Below are positions 48,332 through 60,481 of a DNA stretch of 64,000 nt, piece after piece (the stretch's first letter is position 1; each line of letters starts with the position of its first letter). The DNA lies in assembly GCF_037975245.1 (NCBI RefSeq), contig NC_092580.1, positions 16,194,001 to 16,258,000 of the forward strand, read 5' to 3'. Position numbers and translations under genes: made by a program. Below the pieces are notes generated by a model. That model did not search any database. It was given only the letters and a program-made list of their open reading frames with translations, and was not told the DNA's origin. This stretch comes from Apostichopus japonicus (lineage: Eukaryota; Echinodermata; Holothuroidea; Aspidochirotida; Stichopodidae).

Positions 48332-49222
48332 GTTAGATATGTTTGCATTTGACTTGAGTGTATGAGGCAACTTCTTCATTGAGAGTTTAATATTCTATTT
48401 GTGGACAGTCTCAATCAACTTCATTTAATGACGATGTGACTGCATTAAATGTATTCATCTGTATGAAAGCAGTGCTTCACAAGCAAACACTGCAATGAAA
48501 GGAAAGTTTTCAACAGGTTGTAGGCTTTTTCTGGAAATGTTGTTTCTTAACTGGTAGAATTCTAAACCAGTAGAATAATAGTTGTTGAGAATACTGTAAC
48601 AGTCTCTTTGGTATTTTTAATATAATATAACACTTTTCAATAGTTACTACTCAAAGCTGAAGAATTTGTTGTATTATGAAAGATGTGTTATTGAAAACAC
48701 AAGATCTGATACAGTTTTTTTTTTATCAGCTAACTGAAGTACAGTACACATGAACTGGAACCCCTGGATGTTTGGATCTTGACTCTGAAACATGATGAAC
48801 TTGTGGGTCGCTATAGAAAAATGTTTTAGGAAATGTTTTTTGAACCAATTTTAAACCTCAGTCAAGAGATTTCATGATAGTCTAGATTCTCAGATATTCC
48901 TAACATGTTATTTACAGTTACATTTATACATGATAGATATGTCCCATCATAAAGCTTCAGATCAGCAGATTAATCAAGGAAATATCAGAGAAGCTAATGA
49001 GGTCTTTGTATACCTACATATTTCCACAATTTCAGTGTGTTATCCATGTGGGAATGGAATGTTTATGATAAAATAGATTTTATTTTTGAAATTACAAATC
49101 AGATGTTTTACAAGTTTGCCATGGCTTCTTCACTTAATTTCTCTTTCATTTGTTTTTGTTGTAATCTTGCTAAATACATACGTTTTGTTAGTGCTGTACA
49201 ATTTCCTCTTTTTTCCCCCCAG

Positions 49223-49390
49223 CATTCTGCTATATCAGTTGGCAACGATCCTAGACCATCACCTAAATGTGGCTATGGCACTATTCAAATGTCAACACTA
49301 ACAATTTTCTATGATGCACTGGATACATTATCCCCTTATGGACCCATTAACATGTCCACTTACCCCATAACCATGGAACAAATACAATAG
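49223..49390 (+). pseudogene. GLB1-like: GLB1-like exon with terminal nonsense codon
   Basis: Follows a strong acceptor (CCTCTTTTTTCCCCCCAG). All 56 codons are in phase 0 and read SPKCGYGTIQMSTLTIFYDA, then LDTLSPYGPINMSTYPITM. This corresponds to the beta-galactosidase region after the catalytic domain (typical PKFAYGKV.L....T...ALD.L.P.GPI.S.YPLTF). The last codon before the donor is TAG (49388-49390, CAATAG|GTAACA) where the family has Gln or His before the YGF of the next exon. A single C-to-T change of a CAG would explain this. The exon is otherwise well kept. Confidence 0.8.
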
Positions 49391-49984
49391 GTAACAGGGC
49401 TAAACTAAGTATCTTAATTATTTCTGTATTAACAGCTAATGAGATTATCATACACAGGGAATAAATTCAGTGCTGAAATTTGAAAATATAATGATGTCTA
49501 CACATTTGTTTATCATAAAATGATGGAAATAAAGAAATGATTGCAATGATCATTATATACAAATGCATATGATCAATATGCACTTGATCATATGATCATA
49601 ATGCATATGATCAATACATACAAATACAAATAATCCAGAAAAATGCTGCTATACATGTTTGCTTTTTGTTGTTGTAAATTTGAACATATTGATATATGCT
49701 GTACAATACAAAAATACAGTAATTATTCCCTTTTGTTTAAATAAGGTATTTTTATGAAATCATTTCTTTACATCAGTTGGCTGATAATGTCATCATTGAT
49801 GTTCATAGTGTTGTTGGTTTGTTAAACTGATGGCTTACACACGCAGATCAAAAGTCAATCATTCAAGAAAATCACGTACTGACTACTCAGTAATTTGTGG
49901 CATTTTGTGATTTTTTGAATGAATAATCCCTGTTTCTCCCTCTATGAGTACTAAATATTTCTTCATTTTGCTCTCTCTTTTCAG

Positions 49985-50095
49985 TACTCTGGCTTCATGC
50001 TTTATCGGACAGCTATCTTTTCAACATTACCAGTCTATTGTTTCTCAATCCCGCAGCCATCCAAGACAGGGCTTACATGATGATTTAATAACAAG
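49985..50095 (+). pseudogene. GLB1-like: GLB1-like exon with compensating frame changes
   Basis: A 111-bp exon between TTTTCAG and ACAAG|GTAAGT, the same length as the corresponding human GLB1 segment as I remember it. It starts YSGFMLYRTAIF (family YGFVLYRT..P). The middle is recognisable only in the next frame (LNPAAIQDRAYMM, family LNGVHDRAYV), and the end returns to the first frame. Two indels thus cancel in length but create in-frame TGA codons near 50077. This is good evidence of decay after a long functional history. Confidence 0.75.
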
Positions 50096-50365
50096 GTAAG
50101 TGACCTCAATTTTCCTGGAAGTAGTTTACAAAAACTGACAATATTGCTGGCTTATTTCAAATGTAACATTCTACATTTGCACCCATAAAAATTGATAGCT
50201 GGATCACAAGTATAACCTTAAGATCGGTGCACATGTTAAAAACAGATCAGAAAATTTTAACAGTTGAAGTATTGTATATACAATGGCAATGGAACTCTAC
50301 TCTTTATGATAGATTTTACAAGCATTTGGAACAAATTAAGTTTACAGTCTTCTGTTCTGTTACAA

Positions 50366-50508
50366 GTTCCTCAAGGAATTTTGACAAGGATTGATAACCA
50401 CAGTAATGTCACCTTATATGAGTATGGTGCTAACGGACTGGTCAATTTATTCATTAAATATAAACCGATTGAGGCAGCAGCTGATGAAAAAGATAAACAA
50501 AATATCTA
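50366..50508 (+). pseudogene. GLB1-like: GLB1-like exon, acceptor damaged
   Basis: The frame VPQGILTRIDNHSNVTLYEY, then GANGLVNLFI, matches the family segment (IPQGVLERN..ITLN..G..G.TLDLLVENMGR). If the exon starts at the GTT for valine as expected in phase 0, the preceding dinucleotide is AA (TTACAA|GTT) instead of AG, so the acceptor is lost. After LFI the similarity stops and the frame ends at 50508. I see no later GLB1-like exon. Confidence 0.65.
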
Positions 50509-50514
50509 GACATA

Positions 50515-52460
50515 AAGAGACAGCTGGTAGAAGATGACACACCCTTACAAGTACCATCATCTCATGTAGAGGCCATGCAGGATCTTCCTATCATCGACCC
50601 TCCTCAAGATACCTTCTTAAGGACCTCTGGCTATCGCCACAATAGTCCTTAGCAATGTCCTTAGGGCAGTGAATTCCTTTTTCAGTGTTCTGAATCTCTA
50701 TAAAGTCAGTTAGTTAATCACAGAGTTTATTAACAGTCAACAGGACTAAATGCCTGGCCTTACTCATAAGTCGTATCAGAACACTCTAGTTTAAGCCATT
50801 TCTATACCAACTCTTATACATAATCAGATTTAGTTGTGTTTTGCATTTTGTAATTTCAATTGATATTAAGATGTTATTGTCATTATACCCCTTAAATAGA
50901 TATTATGAATCACTTAACTCTCAGAGTTACCTATAGTTAGCAATAATTACTACTTACTGTTTTCATTTTCATACATCAATGAAGGGACCACAGGTTACCC
51001 TTTATGTTTCAGCAAGCATCTTATATGTATATTCAGAGGTAAATCTAGAGAGCTATAGTCTATGAACCAGAGGGTGCACCATGCCGTCCTGAGCAGTTGT
51101 GTACGATTGAATTTATAGACTGACCAATCATAATTTGAACAGTGCATCAGAAATGACTTTATTAGCAGCAAATGGTCAAACTTTAACACTGTGGTAGATG
51201 ATGCACTTGTCTGTGTTGTATTTTACAATGTAATTGTGGTCAACTTGCTCAAGGAATTTAGTGGGGGGGGGGGGGCAGGAGGGGGGAATATTTAGAGAAA
51301 GAGGGCAGAAACATATGGTTAACCGGTGACCATAGACGACACATTTTTTTCTGTTTTTACCTAAAAGAATACAGATACTTTCTACAGTCCCTTTAGTAGT
51401 TGGCATGTTACATAACAATGTATAGGTTACAGTCTGGATGTGTAAGGAGACTGGTCTTAAGTGTGGATCAAGTTGTTTGGCTTTTTACTGCACAAGTTCC
51501 ATCTTGGTGGACAAGTATATATAGTGTGTTATTCTTGGTTTGTCTGACTGAAATCTATTAAATAATGCAACTGTTTGTTACTGATAAACCATCAAATGAT
51601 AAGATGTTTATTAAAGAACTTATTCAACTAAATAAAAAGACCAGAAATGTTAGATTTACTTTTCTTCCTTGTTATACATTTTGCCAACCAAATGAATTAC
51701 TTATTGCAAATTGTATCATCAATAGAAGAAGTTCCTAAAACTTGACATTGAGTCATAAAAAGACAAGTTAGTATTGTATACATATAGGGATATGTATAAA
51801 AGTAAGCAAAGGTTAAGGTTAAACCAAAAAGCTTTTAAGTATCATGTAATAATAAGACAGACACTAACTGTAATATATTTTGGACTTACCTCAAGTTGCA
51901 GCTTAGCTGATCATTTTAAAAGTACCACAAAGTGCATGTGCAATATACATGAGACTAGGACAGCCTTCTGAGCATGTCTGATCAGTTTTTCCATCCCAAT
52001 AAACTATTGGGTCATTAAGCCTTCACCTACCAAGGCTTCCATACTGTGGTTCTTGCCTTCAACCTGCTAAGTAGGTGCCAAATGCACAAAATTCAAAATC
52101 CTTCAGAATCAGACCCAAATGCCTGCAGTGTGTTTGACGTGAACGACTAAGTTGAGTGAAATTTGACATCTGTTTGCACCCAAAGTACATGGTAATCATA
52201 TTTTATGTTATTTTTGCTGAAGTTGGAAGTAACTGGTGTTTATACTAAGGACAAAAACTCAAGTTTCAATGCATGAAATACCCATAATGTTGTTAGCTTA
52301 GGCCTAGGCCTCAGGGTCATAATGGCGCTATGTTAGTATCCTAGACCAAGTCTACACCAGCTGTAGTACAATGTTGTATGAGGTCTGTATCCTAAGTGGA
52401 GTGGCTGCTGAGTGCTAATACCTTGCACAGAGAATGTTTTGAGTCTTATTTAGCAAATAA
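50515..52460. other. Gene-empty stretch
   Basis: Mostly A+T-rich. A short frame at about 50527-50652 (LVEDDTPLQVPSSHVEAM) looks like protein but has no identified family or splice signals. A poly-G run lies at about 51262-51290. Confidence 0.35.
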
Positions 52461-52464
52461 TCCA

Positions 52465-52990
52465 CTTAGGGATGCCATTTAGGGCGGCCATCGAGACCAT
52501 TATTACATTCTGCTTGGCTGCATGGGGTGGCAACACGACTGCTAGAGACATGGCTAAGATGACTACACTTGTTAGAAAAGCGAGGCGAGTTTGCCGGTCT
52601 GATGATCTCAGATCAGTAGATGAGCTGCTTGTCAGGGTAACTAAAGAAATATTATGTCAATTACGTCGTCGGAACATCCTCTAAGAAATCAGGTTGAGTA
52701 TAGCAGTCGAACTGGCAGGCCAATTGTCATCAGATGCCGGACAGAAAGATACAGACGTTCGTTCTTGCCAAGGGCCGTTCTAAGTCTTGCCAACGAGTTT
52801 TGTAGGAAATAGGGTTTTTATTTTTTTATATGCCAGTACATGGATTTTTATTGTCTTAAGAAATTTATATATTATAAATCATATGTTTTGATGTATTTAT
52901 GACTGTTTTATGTAAGTTATACTGAGATGGAGTTAACTCCAATTCCTTTTATGGCCAATAAAGATTCTTATATCTTATATCTTATATATT
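52465..52990 (+). pseudogene. 3' end of a LINE with (TTATATC)n tail
   Basis: The frame at 52472-52684 reads FRAAIETIITFCLAAWGGNT, then KMTTLVRKARRVCR, which is the C-terminal part of a non-LTR reverse transcriptase ORF. After a frame change it continues with RTERYRRSFLPRAVLSLANE, the usual terminal motif. The 3' end has AATAAAG at about 52957 and ends in a short TTATATC repeat, as several LINE families do. The 5' part is missing. Confidence 0.75.
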
Positions 52991-53877
52991 TTCTGCTCCT
53001 GCATATGTGCATCAAGTTTTTTTTAGCCTACTCACTGTCATTAATTTTCTGTTTTGTCAATTTTCAGAGAAAGTTGATGTGCTAAGTCCTCAGCATTCAC
53101 AGCTATATACTTTGGGTGTGGTATCAATGGACTCAACTAGATGAGGTAACAACACATCCCAAACAACTCTGACAACAGAAAGAGATATCCTGATGCTTCC
53201 ATGGGAGATCTACTGTAGTAACTATAGGAACCGGTGCTTGCCACCAATGGAGAATAAGGTAATTTGACGTTGTTGTTCTTTGCCGAAGCAACAAATTTGA
53301 ATGTTTTATAATGAAATATGCCCCCCCCCCCATCCAACTAACTTCCCTTATAACTGTCTTAAATAAAATGTAACAACCTATGCCCAACCTTTAAGTGGAC
53401 TGGATATGCTATTGAGGTGAACAGTGTATCTAGATAGCATCTCAGTAAGCTTTCTTTGGACTATTGTACATACTGTTGCAATGAGGCTGTTGTTTACAAA
53501 TCCAGATGAGCCCGTTTTATGCCTAAGAACACCTTCAATTCTCTTCTCTTATTCTTAGCAACTTATCAGTGGCACTAGAGTGACATGCAATATCATTTGA
53601 ACATGTTCCAAAGAGTTCAGGAATACATTGGGTATGTCCTGTAGGTCAGTTTGGGAGGAATCAGCTGAGCTAAACAAAAGTAGTTTTCATTACTTTTCAG
53701 AGCCAGAGACGAAAAAGCCGGCCCCACTGACCCTTCTCTGGATGATGTTTCTGCAGGTAGGGCAAGCCAGACCAAGTTGACTGTGATCAGGGATACCAAT
53801 AAAACCTGCAAGAATCATAAATGCACCCAAATTGGTCCAGCTTATCAAAATCGGTGACTGGAAGTGTTCTTGCAGAC
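52991..53877. other. Gene-empty stretch
   Basis: One exon-like block at about 53069-53144 (acceptor GTCAATTTTCAG, frame VDVLSPQHSQLYTLGVV, stop just before GTAACA) is the only candidate; it is too short to assign. A C-run lies at about 53321-53330. Confidence 0.3.
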
Positions 53878-53880
53878 TTA

Positions 53881-54285
53881 AGGCCCGGTCACACTACAGC
53901 GATATTTTATCGGAATACGGTCCGATTTTTCCGATTTTAGGCCGAAGAGTGAGGTTTGTGGTAGTGAATGTAATGAATGCAGTGGAATATTCGAATACCT
54001 ACTCCAAATCTGAGGAGTTCTGGAACTGACTACATTCTGAAGTGACGTCACATCGAAAAACGATAAAAATCGGAAGAGAAATCGGATAGCTATCCGATAA
54101 AAGGAAACGGAGTCAATAACAAAAGTTCGCAGAGGGCTATTCCACATCGGAATGGCTCAACAGATAGCAAATCAGGTCCTTTATCACTGTGGCTAGAAGA
54201 CACGAACGAAAAACTGGCTGTTTCGATTCCTCCGGGAAAATCGGATAGTATTCCGATAAAAAATCGGTATAGTGTGACCGGGCCT
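53881..54285. mobile_element. PIF/Harbinger-type MITE
   Basis: Ends AGGCCCGGTCACACTA and its inverted copy TAGTGTGACCGGGCCT, flanked by TTA on both sides (53878-53880, 54286-54288). The 3-bp TTA duplication and the GGCCCGGTCACAC terminus are typical of Harbinger elements. Subterminal TATCGGAATA and CCGATTTTTCCG motifs recur in both halves. There is no coding sequence in the 405 bp. Confidence 0.9.
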
Positions 54286-54473
54286 TTAGACCTGGTTACT
54301 GCATACACAGTATAGACCATATGTGTATTACACACTGTGCATACTGAAATCTCTGAAAATACATCTTTACGGACCTAAAATGATAATTCCGTAGAATTCT
54401 TTTGGTGTTCATATTGTGACAACTGCAAAAAGTATCATTTTGGAAACTAAAAAATAAATCATCTTTCACTTAA

Positions 54474-54775
54474 GGTGGCATACTCCTATTAGAGTCTATA
54501 TCAATCTGCCCAGATGTTCTCCTTCAGGAAAAGTGCTAAAATGCAGTAAGAAAACATCTTTTTTTGGTACAGTACAGTATCAATCAGGATCTGGTTCTTT
54601 TGACTTGCATGTTGAAGAGCATGAATGGAAGTACATATTGTGCAAAAATTGGGTCAATTGAGGCAATTTCAGACCTTTTTAGGCCTCCCAGGAGCAGCGT
54701 ACGAAAATTGATTACTACTGAGTGAAGAGGTCTGTTTACAAATGACGAAAAACTTCCGGCTCGGATAGCAAAAAC
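54474..54775 (-). repeat. Dispersed repeat, copy 2
   Basis: Inverted, diverged copy of 34834-35124, starting just 0.2 kb after the Harbinger MITE. Confidence 0.8.
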
Positions 54776-54789
54776 TCTGCATTGGTTTA

Positions 54790-57105
54790 TTCATATGAAT
54801 GTAATTTATCTGGAATAATCAGTTTTCAAGATGTTCGTATTGTTCCCGAGGATTAAGTCAAATGATTTGTGTTTTGTAGTGGTATTTAGCAGCAGTACAA
54901 AAGAAAATAGCAAACACTGTGCAAGCCTTTAATGTAACATTACGAAAGCAGAGTGGGGGGGAGGGAGGGGGGCGAGGTTGTTCTGGTATTGACTATGAAT
55001 AACAGTTTTATTACAAGACTCTTTTAGTTGATTTACTCTCTTCCTAAAACGTGTTTTTCTATTGTAAAATGTTCAAATGATAGCATTTTTTTTTGTGTGT
55101 GTGTGTTTGTTTGTGTAATTGTCTGCTTCTGAAGGGGACTTTTGCTGGGTCCAAAATGTGAGCTCTTCTGAAAAGACTTATTTTCACTTGCTTAATGGTA
55201 ATTCATACCAAGTATTACCATTAAAGAGGTATGTAAGCCTGCGTATTGCATATATATTATTGTAAGGTGATCTTCAATATTCTACTGTTGGCGTGTTTAA
55301 TATCTAGTAAGTACTCAATAACAACAACTTTTACTATGCAGACTGACTGTAGTTAGTCGAGTTTGGTTGCTAGCTTCAATCAATTGTCACCCAACCTACA
55401 AAGAATTAGTCAAAGAATACAATTTAGGTAGACAAGAGAACCACTTGCAAAAAATTGTCTCACAGACACTTTTTCACATCACTTTGGTAACCACATTAGT
55501 TATTTATCACATCAGTTATTAATAAATCAAATCAGAAATTTGCTAAACTTTTCAAGTTCTTCATTGTTTCTAAAAATTTTTCATTTGTTCAAATGAAAAT
55601 TTATTGAATCATCACCTTGAGATTAAAATAACTGTATTTATTCTGTTTTCCATTTCTTTTATTGTTAAGTGCACAATGCTTCTCTATCTGTTGAAAGGAA
55701 ATTGTATATATCTTTACAAGAAAAAGTTAAAATTGAGATGAATTATGATCAGTTAAAATTGAAGTTTTAATTATTTTATTGCATGAAGCACTCGAGGAAA
55801 ATCTATTCAAAAGAACAATACAGAAACATTTTGAGATTTAAAATGCAACATATGAAAATTACATTATGTTATATTGGATATTTTTAATTCCTAAGAACTA
55901 AATAAATAAATAGTTAAGTTAACAATAAAACTATACATTGCTTAATTCAAGCAATAAAATAGGAACATATCACACTCTTTATTCTTGACCTGTTTTAACT
56001 TCTTTATCGAAGCTAGTTAAGAAAAAAAAACACACACACATGTTTACAATCCATTTGGAACTATTCACAGACTCATGGTCCAATTTTATGTGTAGGGAGA
56101 TTGGACGTAGTATGAAAATCTGCTTTGGAACCCTTTAAAGTTCTGCAAAAGAAATTGGAGGGGAACGAAGGGATAGGAGGAGGGTTCCCTCAACCCCCTT
56201 TCACTCCTCACGTCCATGGAAGCATCAATGTAGAATATTTTAGTCAATGCAGTGATATACTAGACTCTAGAGGACATGCAATATTTAAGTCATGTTGACG
56301 TGACTACCTTCAACTTGAACAGAATTAAAAAAATATGTTTCATACCTACAAGGATGAGACGATGGAATACCCTCTTAAAATCTGTCTAATCAAATTCAAA
56401 ATATGATTTCATTCAGATGTACATACTCACTTCAAAAGTCATCAGTATTATATATATATATGCTAGAAGTCAGATAATGGTCACCCATGCTGAAATTTCA
56501 AGAAGCAGTTTAATGTCTCTGTAACAGTAGCTACCCACACTAAGATATTAATTGGTCTTTCTAACATTCTTCAATTGGCTGTGAAACATTTTTGAGGAAC
56601 AAGAAACCTCCCCAGGAAAGTATTTTTGATAACTAGCAATTTCTTTGGCGTGCTGAAATTTGTGGCCAAAACTGACGATCTTTATATAGATGATAATTTC
56701 AACTCTTCTTTCTGCGAGATATGTGACCTTCATTTAAAAAAATTGCCCTCAAACCCACTTCACCCTCCTCTCAGAAAAGAAATTGTAGATACCATACAGA
56801 GATCTCTCATCTCCGTAATCATAAACTTCTTTGAAAAATAATTTTATTCTTTGGAGATAGTGGCAACTTTCTGCAGATAAGCCAAATATTATGATGTAAA
56901 AGATAAGTTCTAAGTTGCTACAAATAATGTCTAGTTTATAGTTCAATATACCTGATATTGGTGGAATGGATCTTTTCAAATTCATAATAGCTTTAATTTT
57001 GGAATCCAACGTGGAATGAATGACTATTCAAAAAGAAAAGGGTGAGCAATTGCCAATAAACTTTAGCTGTGTAAAGGACACGTCCTGACCTGACGAGAGG
57101 AGGGG
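54790..57105. other. Gene-empty stretch
   Basis: About 2.3 kb of A+T-rich sequence. G-runs lie at about 54954-54972 and a (GT)n at about 55096-55115. Short frames near 56550-57010 show no family or splice support. Confidence 0.4.
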
Positions 57106-57114
57106 ACATGGGGT

Positions 57115-57497
57115 CAGTGGCGGAGCTAGGGGTATTGGTCAGGGGGGGCGAGAATGGTCTGTAGGGGCGCTTTCGACACTATCTGAGCGGAGCGCCACCA
57201 CAGGTTGGCGCGGAGTGTACAGAAATTTTTTGAGTAAAGATACTCCCTAGATCGCCGGAAATGACCCTTTCCGGGCCTGGCTAATTTGCAGATAAACGAA
57301 GAATAAATAGGTGTCATCGCCGAATTACACCAACAAAATGTGACAAATGTCAATAGGTAGATGAGAGCACAATAAAAAAGTCAATAATAGCGAATAAGTA
57401 AAAAGTAAAAGAGCTGAAAAGGGCGCCAGCAGTCCATTTGAGTCCGTCAGGGGGGGGGGCATCCGCCCCCCCTGACTGTATGGACGCTCCGCCACTG
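57115..57497. mobile_element. hAT-type MITE
   Basis: Starts CAGTGGCGGAGC and ends GCTCCGCCACTG. Flanks CATGGGGT (57107-57114) and CATGGTGT (57498-57505) are an 8-bp duplication with one mismatch. Inside, GTCAGGGGGGG and CCCCCCCTGAC are inverted as well. It is 383 bp with no coding sequence and lies just beyond the 3' end of the SLC37-like gene. Confidence 0.85.
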
Positions 57498-57734
57498 CAT
57501 GGTGTTACAGTCGGGAATAAATTTGATATATGAAAAGAGCTAAAGGGATCAGTTGATTGATGCAATTGTCCCTGAGGCGTTGCGTTCTGGAAAGTCCAAA
57601 TTTAAGCAACCACGGAGGCATCTGTAATATGGCGTAGAGCGTGTTTTCTATCAAATACATAAAGCATATTTTAAAACATAACTTATTCGACTTTTTAAGA
57701 AAACATCTACTATACTAATCTGCTTAATTAATGC

Positions 57735-57740
57735 TTTATT
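57735..57740 (-). promoter_or_regulatory. AATAAA polyadenylation signal
   Basis: AATAAA on the minus strand about 142 bp after the stop codon of the SLC37-like gene; the first clear signal downstream of it. Confidence 0.6.
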
Positions 57741-57881
57741 CATTCAATAGACTGCCTTCCAAATCTTGCAATCGAATAAATATATTTGTCATAAATATTG
57801 ACATCTAAGAAAAAAACTGCACATTGTGATTTTTTTTTTATATCTTTTCTACGAAACTCGTAAAATTCAAGTCTCTAAACG

Positions 57882-57971
57882 TTATTTCTGTTTGCTCGTG
57901 GGGCTTCCCCTCACATGAGAGCTGATGGATCCGAGTAGAACCGGAAGCAGAGCAAGGGAAGAACAGCCCAG
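57882..57971 (-). CDS. SLC37A3: SLC37-like transporter, last coding exon
   Basis: Follows the acceptor CTTTTTTTCTTCTTTCAG and reads LGCSSLALLPVLLGSISSHV, then RGSPTSKQK and a stop (57882-57884). It completes the final membrane helix and gives a short polar cytoplasmic tail. Phase 0 agrees with the end of the previous exon at 60482. The tail has no dilysine or other retrieval motif that I can recognise. Confidence 0.7.
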   Translation of the reverse strand: MGCSSLALLPVLLGSISSHVRGSPTSKQK

Positions 57972-58807
57972 CTGAAAGAAGAAAAAAAGTGATACATTAT
58001 TCAGCATATCGAAACAATAGTAATTATAGAAGTATGTAAGCAGTTGCGCCACCAGAAATTCCAAAGTGCAGGCGGGAGAAGGAAGTAGGGCAGGTGGCAA
58101 ACAGTGTTTGGGGAAGACATTTTGGAAGAGTAGAAGTGCCACTTGGGAACATCCCCGTCCCCCCTCCCAACCCACCCCGGTGCCGCAACTGTATATAAGA
58201 CCCTTTAGAGAAATGTCAATTACCGGTAATTTAAATCCCGATTTTGGGACAAGATGGAATAATATGTCGCCTTAGCAGTGGCTTCGAGGGCCATAGCATT
58301 CCCAGGGACAATTATGTCACTCGTACCCCCTTTTTTGCACCCTTCGTACACCACATTTTCCGGGCGTCCTACATATTTTCCTGGGGATTGAGCACCATGG
58401 TCTCCCCTCTCATCAAGCATGCACCTTAGTTTAATTGAAGTTTTTTGTTCAAGGTTTCATAGGGGGTGGGGAGCGGTGACTCTTTTTACTATGTACAAAC
58501 AACACAGTGTGTACTGCACCATCTCCACCCCCCCCCCCCCGCCCTCATCATGTGGCCCTGCAGGATAAAGGAATCATTTTTGCAATTCCGCCAAATAATG
58601 AGCCATTTTATGAACTCGGGTAATGAGATGATAATTATATGCGGTCATTTGAGAGTAAAGGTCCACATAAATGTAGTAGGCTAACCGATAAACTTGAAAC
58701 CAAGTCAATGTAAATGTAATGTAAATAAATCACAGTAATCATGCGCCATATATCCAGTGCCGGAGACTTGTTCAAAGGCGCAGTCGAGCGCTTACAGATA
58801 AAACTAT

Positions 58808-59050
58808 CTATATAACAGAAATGTCTTCATTGAGTTGGCAATTGAAACATTTACATGAGGTGGCTTTCCTGATGTTAAGTGGGATGTTGTTCCACAATGT
58901 AGGGGCGGCGATTCCGAAAGCCTTGGAACCACATGAAGAAAGCCTGACCTTTGGAAGTTGAAGAAGTGCCTGATTAGAAGACCTCAAGTCACTTGATGGT
59001 TGATATGGGCTCAATAAGTTCTTCAAGTATTCCAGGGTCATTCCATTCAA
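58808..59050 (-). pseudogene. LINE reverse-transcriptase C-terminal remnant
   Basis: The minus frame reads LLSPYQPSSDLRSSNQALLQ, then GSKAFGIAAPTLWNNIPLNIRK, the terminal motif of CR1/L2-like LINE ORFs. It lies inside the last intron of the SLC37-like gene, in the same orientation. Too short to name the clade. Confidence 0.7.
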
Positions 59051-59054
59051 ACAC

Positions 59055-60480
59055 TTGCAGGTGAGAAAGCATCAGCTTGAATTCAATGCGGGCAGGTATT
59101 GACAAATAGTCACTCATACACACCATTCTAAAAACCTTCATTTTACCAGCCACAGTTTGTAAGCATTATTCCTCCTCGTGAGATTTAATTGTCTAACTTC
59201 AACAATTCCTCATAACTTTTGGCATTCTAAATGTTGGCGCCAATACTGATGATCTTTAATCTCACTACTGAGTCATAAATAAGCACAACTGAATCATATA
59301 CAAAAAAGGCGCGCCAAGTCGGGACAATTTTTCCCCGACAATATTGTATTTATATGAACCGCTTCAAATCGTCCGTACTGATGGTCACGTGGTCAGCCTG
59401 TGTTTGGTAACATTTCGCTTTCCTTGGCCTGTAAGCATCTCAAAGAATTGAGCACGGTGGAGTGCATCTACTCTTTTGTTCCTACGTTCCTCATAATAAT
59501 GTGAATAGAGTTCTTGAAATTGTTGTGAATGGTCAGTGAATACAGGAATGTTTGTTATGTTGCTCCCTCATACCACGTACAATAACAAGTTAGTATCCAC
59601 CGGGGTTGTGTCCAGTATCATTTATTGCGTCAAAATAGTAGTAGTCGCCAGGATGCGGTTCACGCCAAACTCAGCGTATTAGGCGAAAGCTTGTATTTTT
59701 ACTTCTACCTGATAATTATTTCTTTATAGTATATGACTACCTATAATCCTGGATCAACGTAGCCTTGTACCTCCTCGCCTAAAGTAGGTTAAGGGTAGCC
59801 TGCATTGTAATTTTGTCTTCGTGAAATCCTACTGTTTAATACTGTAGTTTAGTGGAAGTAGCGTAGGCAATCCATGATTTTTTCTGAAGGGATATACCGG
59901 ACTTCTGCCGAGAGAATTCCGTAAGTTTTTTTCTTCTTTCTTGATTTTTTTAACTAGAGTAACTACGTTACTTGTTTTATTTACAGGTGCGAGACAGCCT
60001 AGCAAGATAACGCCACATTATACTCGATGCACATTAAAGGTCATATGTAATTTTATTTCTAATTTAGGCTATTACCGTACCATTATAACTTTTAATTTGT
60101 AAGTGATGTGTTGAATGTGGCTGTCAGCCATACAAATGATGCTTTGTAAATTCATGGTTAATCATTTTGGTTAAATAAATGTATTATCACTGGTCCAATC
60201 GACTTTTGCATTTTTGTTCTCGTCACTTTCGTCGACTTTTGTGGCTCAAAAAAAGAAACACAAAACCTTGACACTGACAGTACAAGCATTGTTTCAAGAA
60301 AAGGTTATAGGAACTGTTTATACTGTCAGCACGAGTGCTTTAAAGCATGATATAGTAGGACAGTAAAGAGTGGTATATAAGCATTGGAAAATAGTCCCAA
60401 CTGGCTGAAAAAAACGATGCAAAATCATATCTACCGCTCTGCTCGGAGCCTGCATATTCATATTGGTGTGACTGAACTTA
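59055..60480. other. Intronic stretch with weak plus-strand transcript signals
   Basis: Part of the last SLC37-like intron. On the plus strand a donor-like CC|GTAAGT (about 59920), an acceptor TTTATTTACAG (about 59987) and AATAAA (about 60174) could define a small antisense noncoding transcript. No frame supports a protein. Confidence 0.25.
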
Positions 60481-60481
60481 C

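Noticed and set aside
59900-60185. Small plus-strand spliced transcript with AATAAA
   Set aside because: Signals are weak and common by chance in A+T-rich intron sequence; noted only as a low-confidence possibility.
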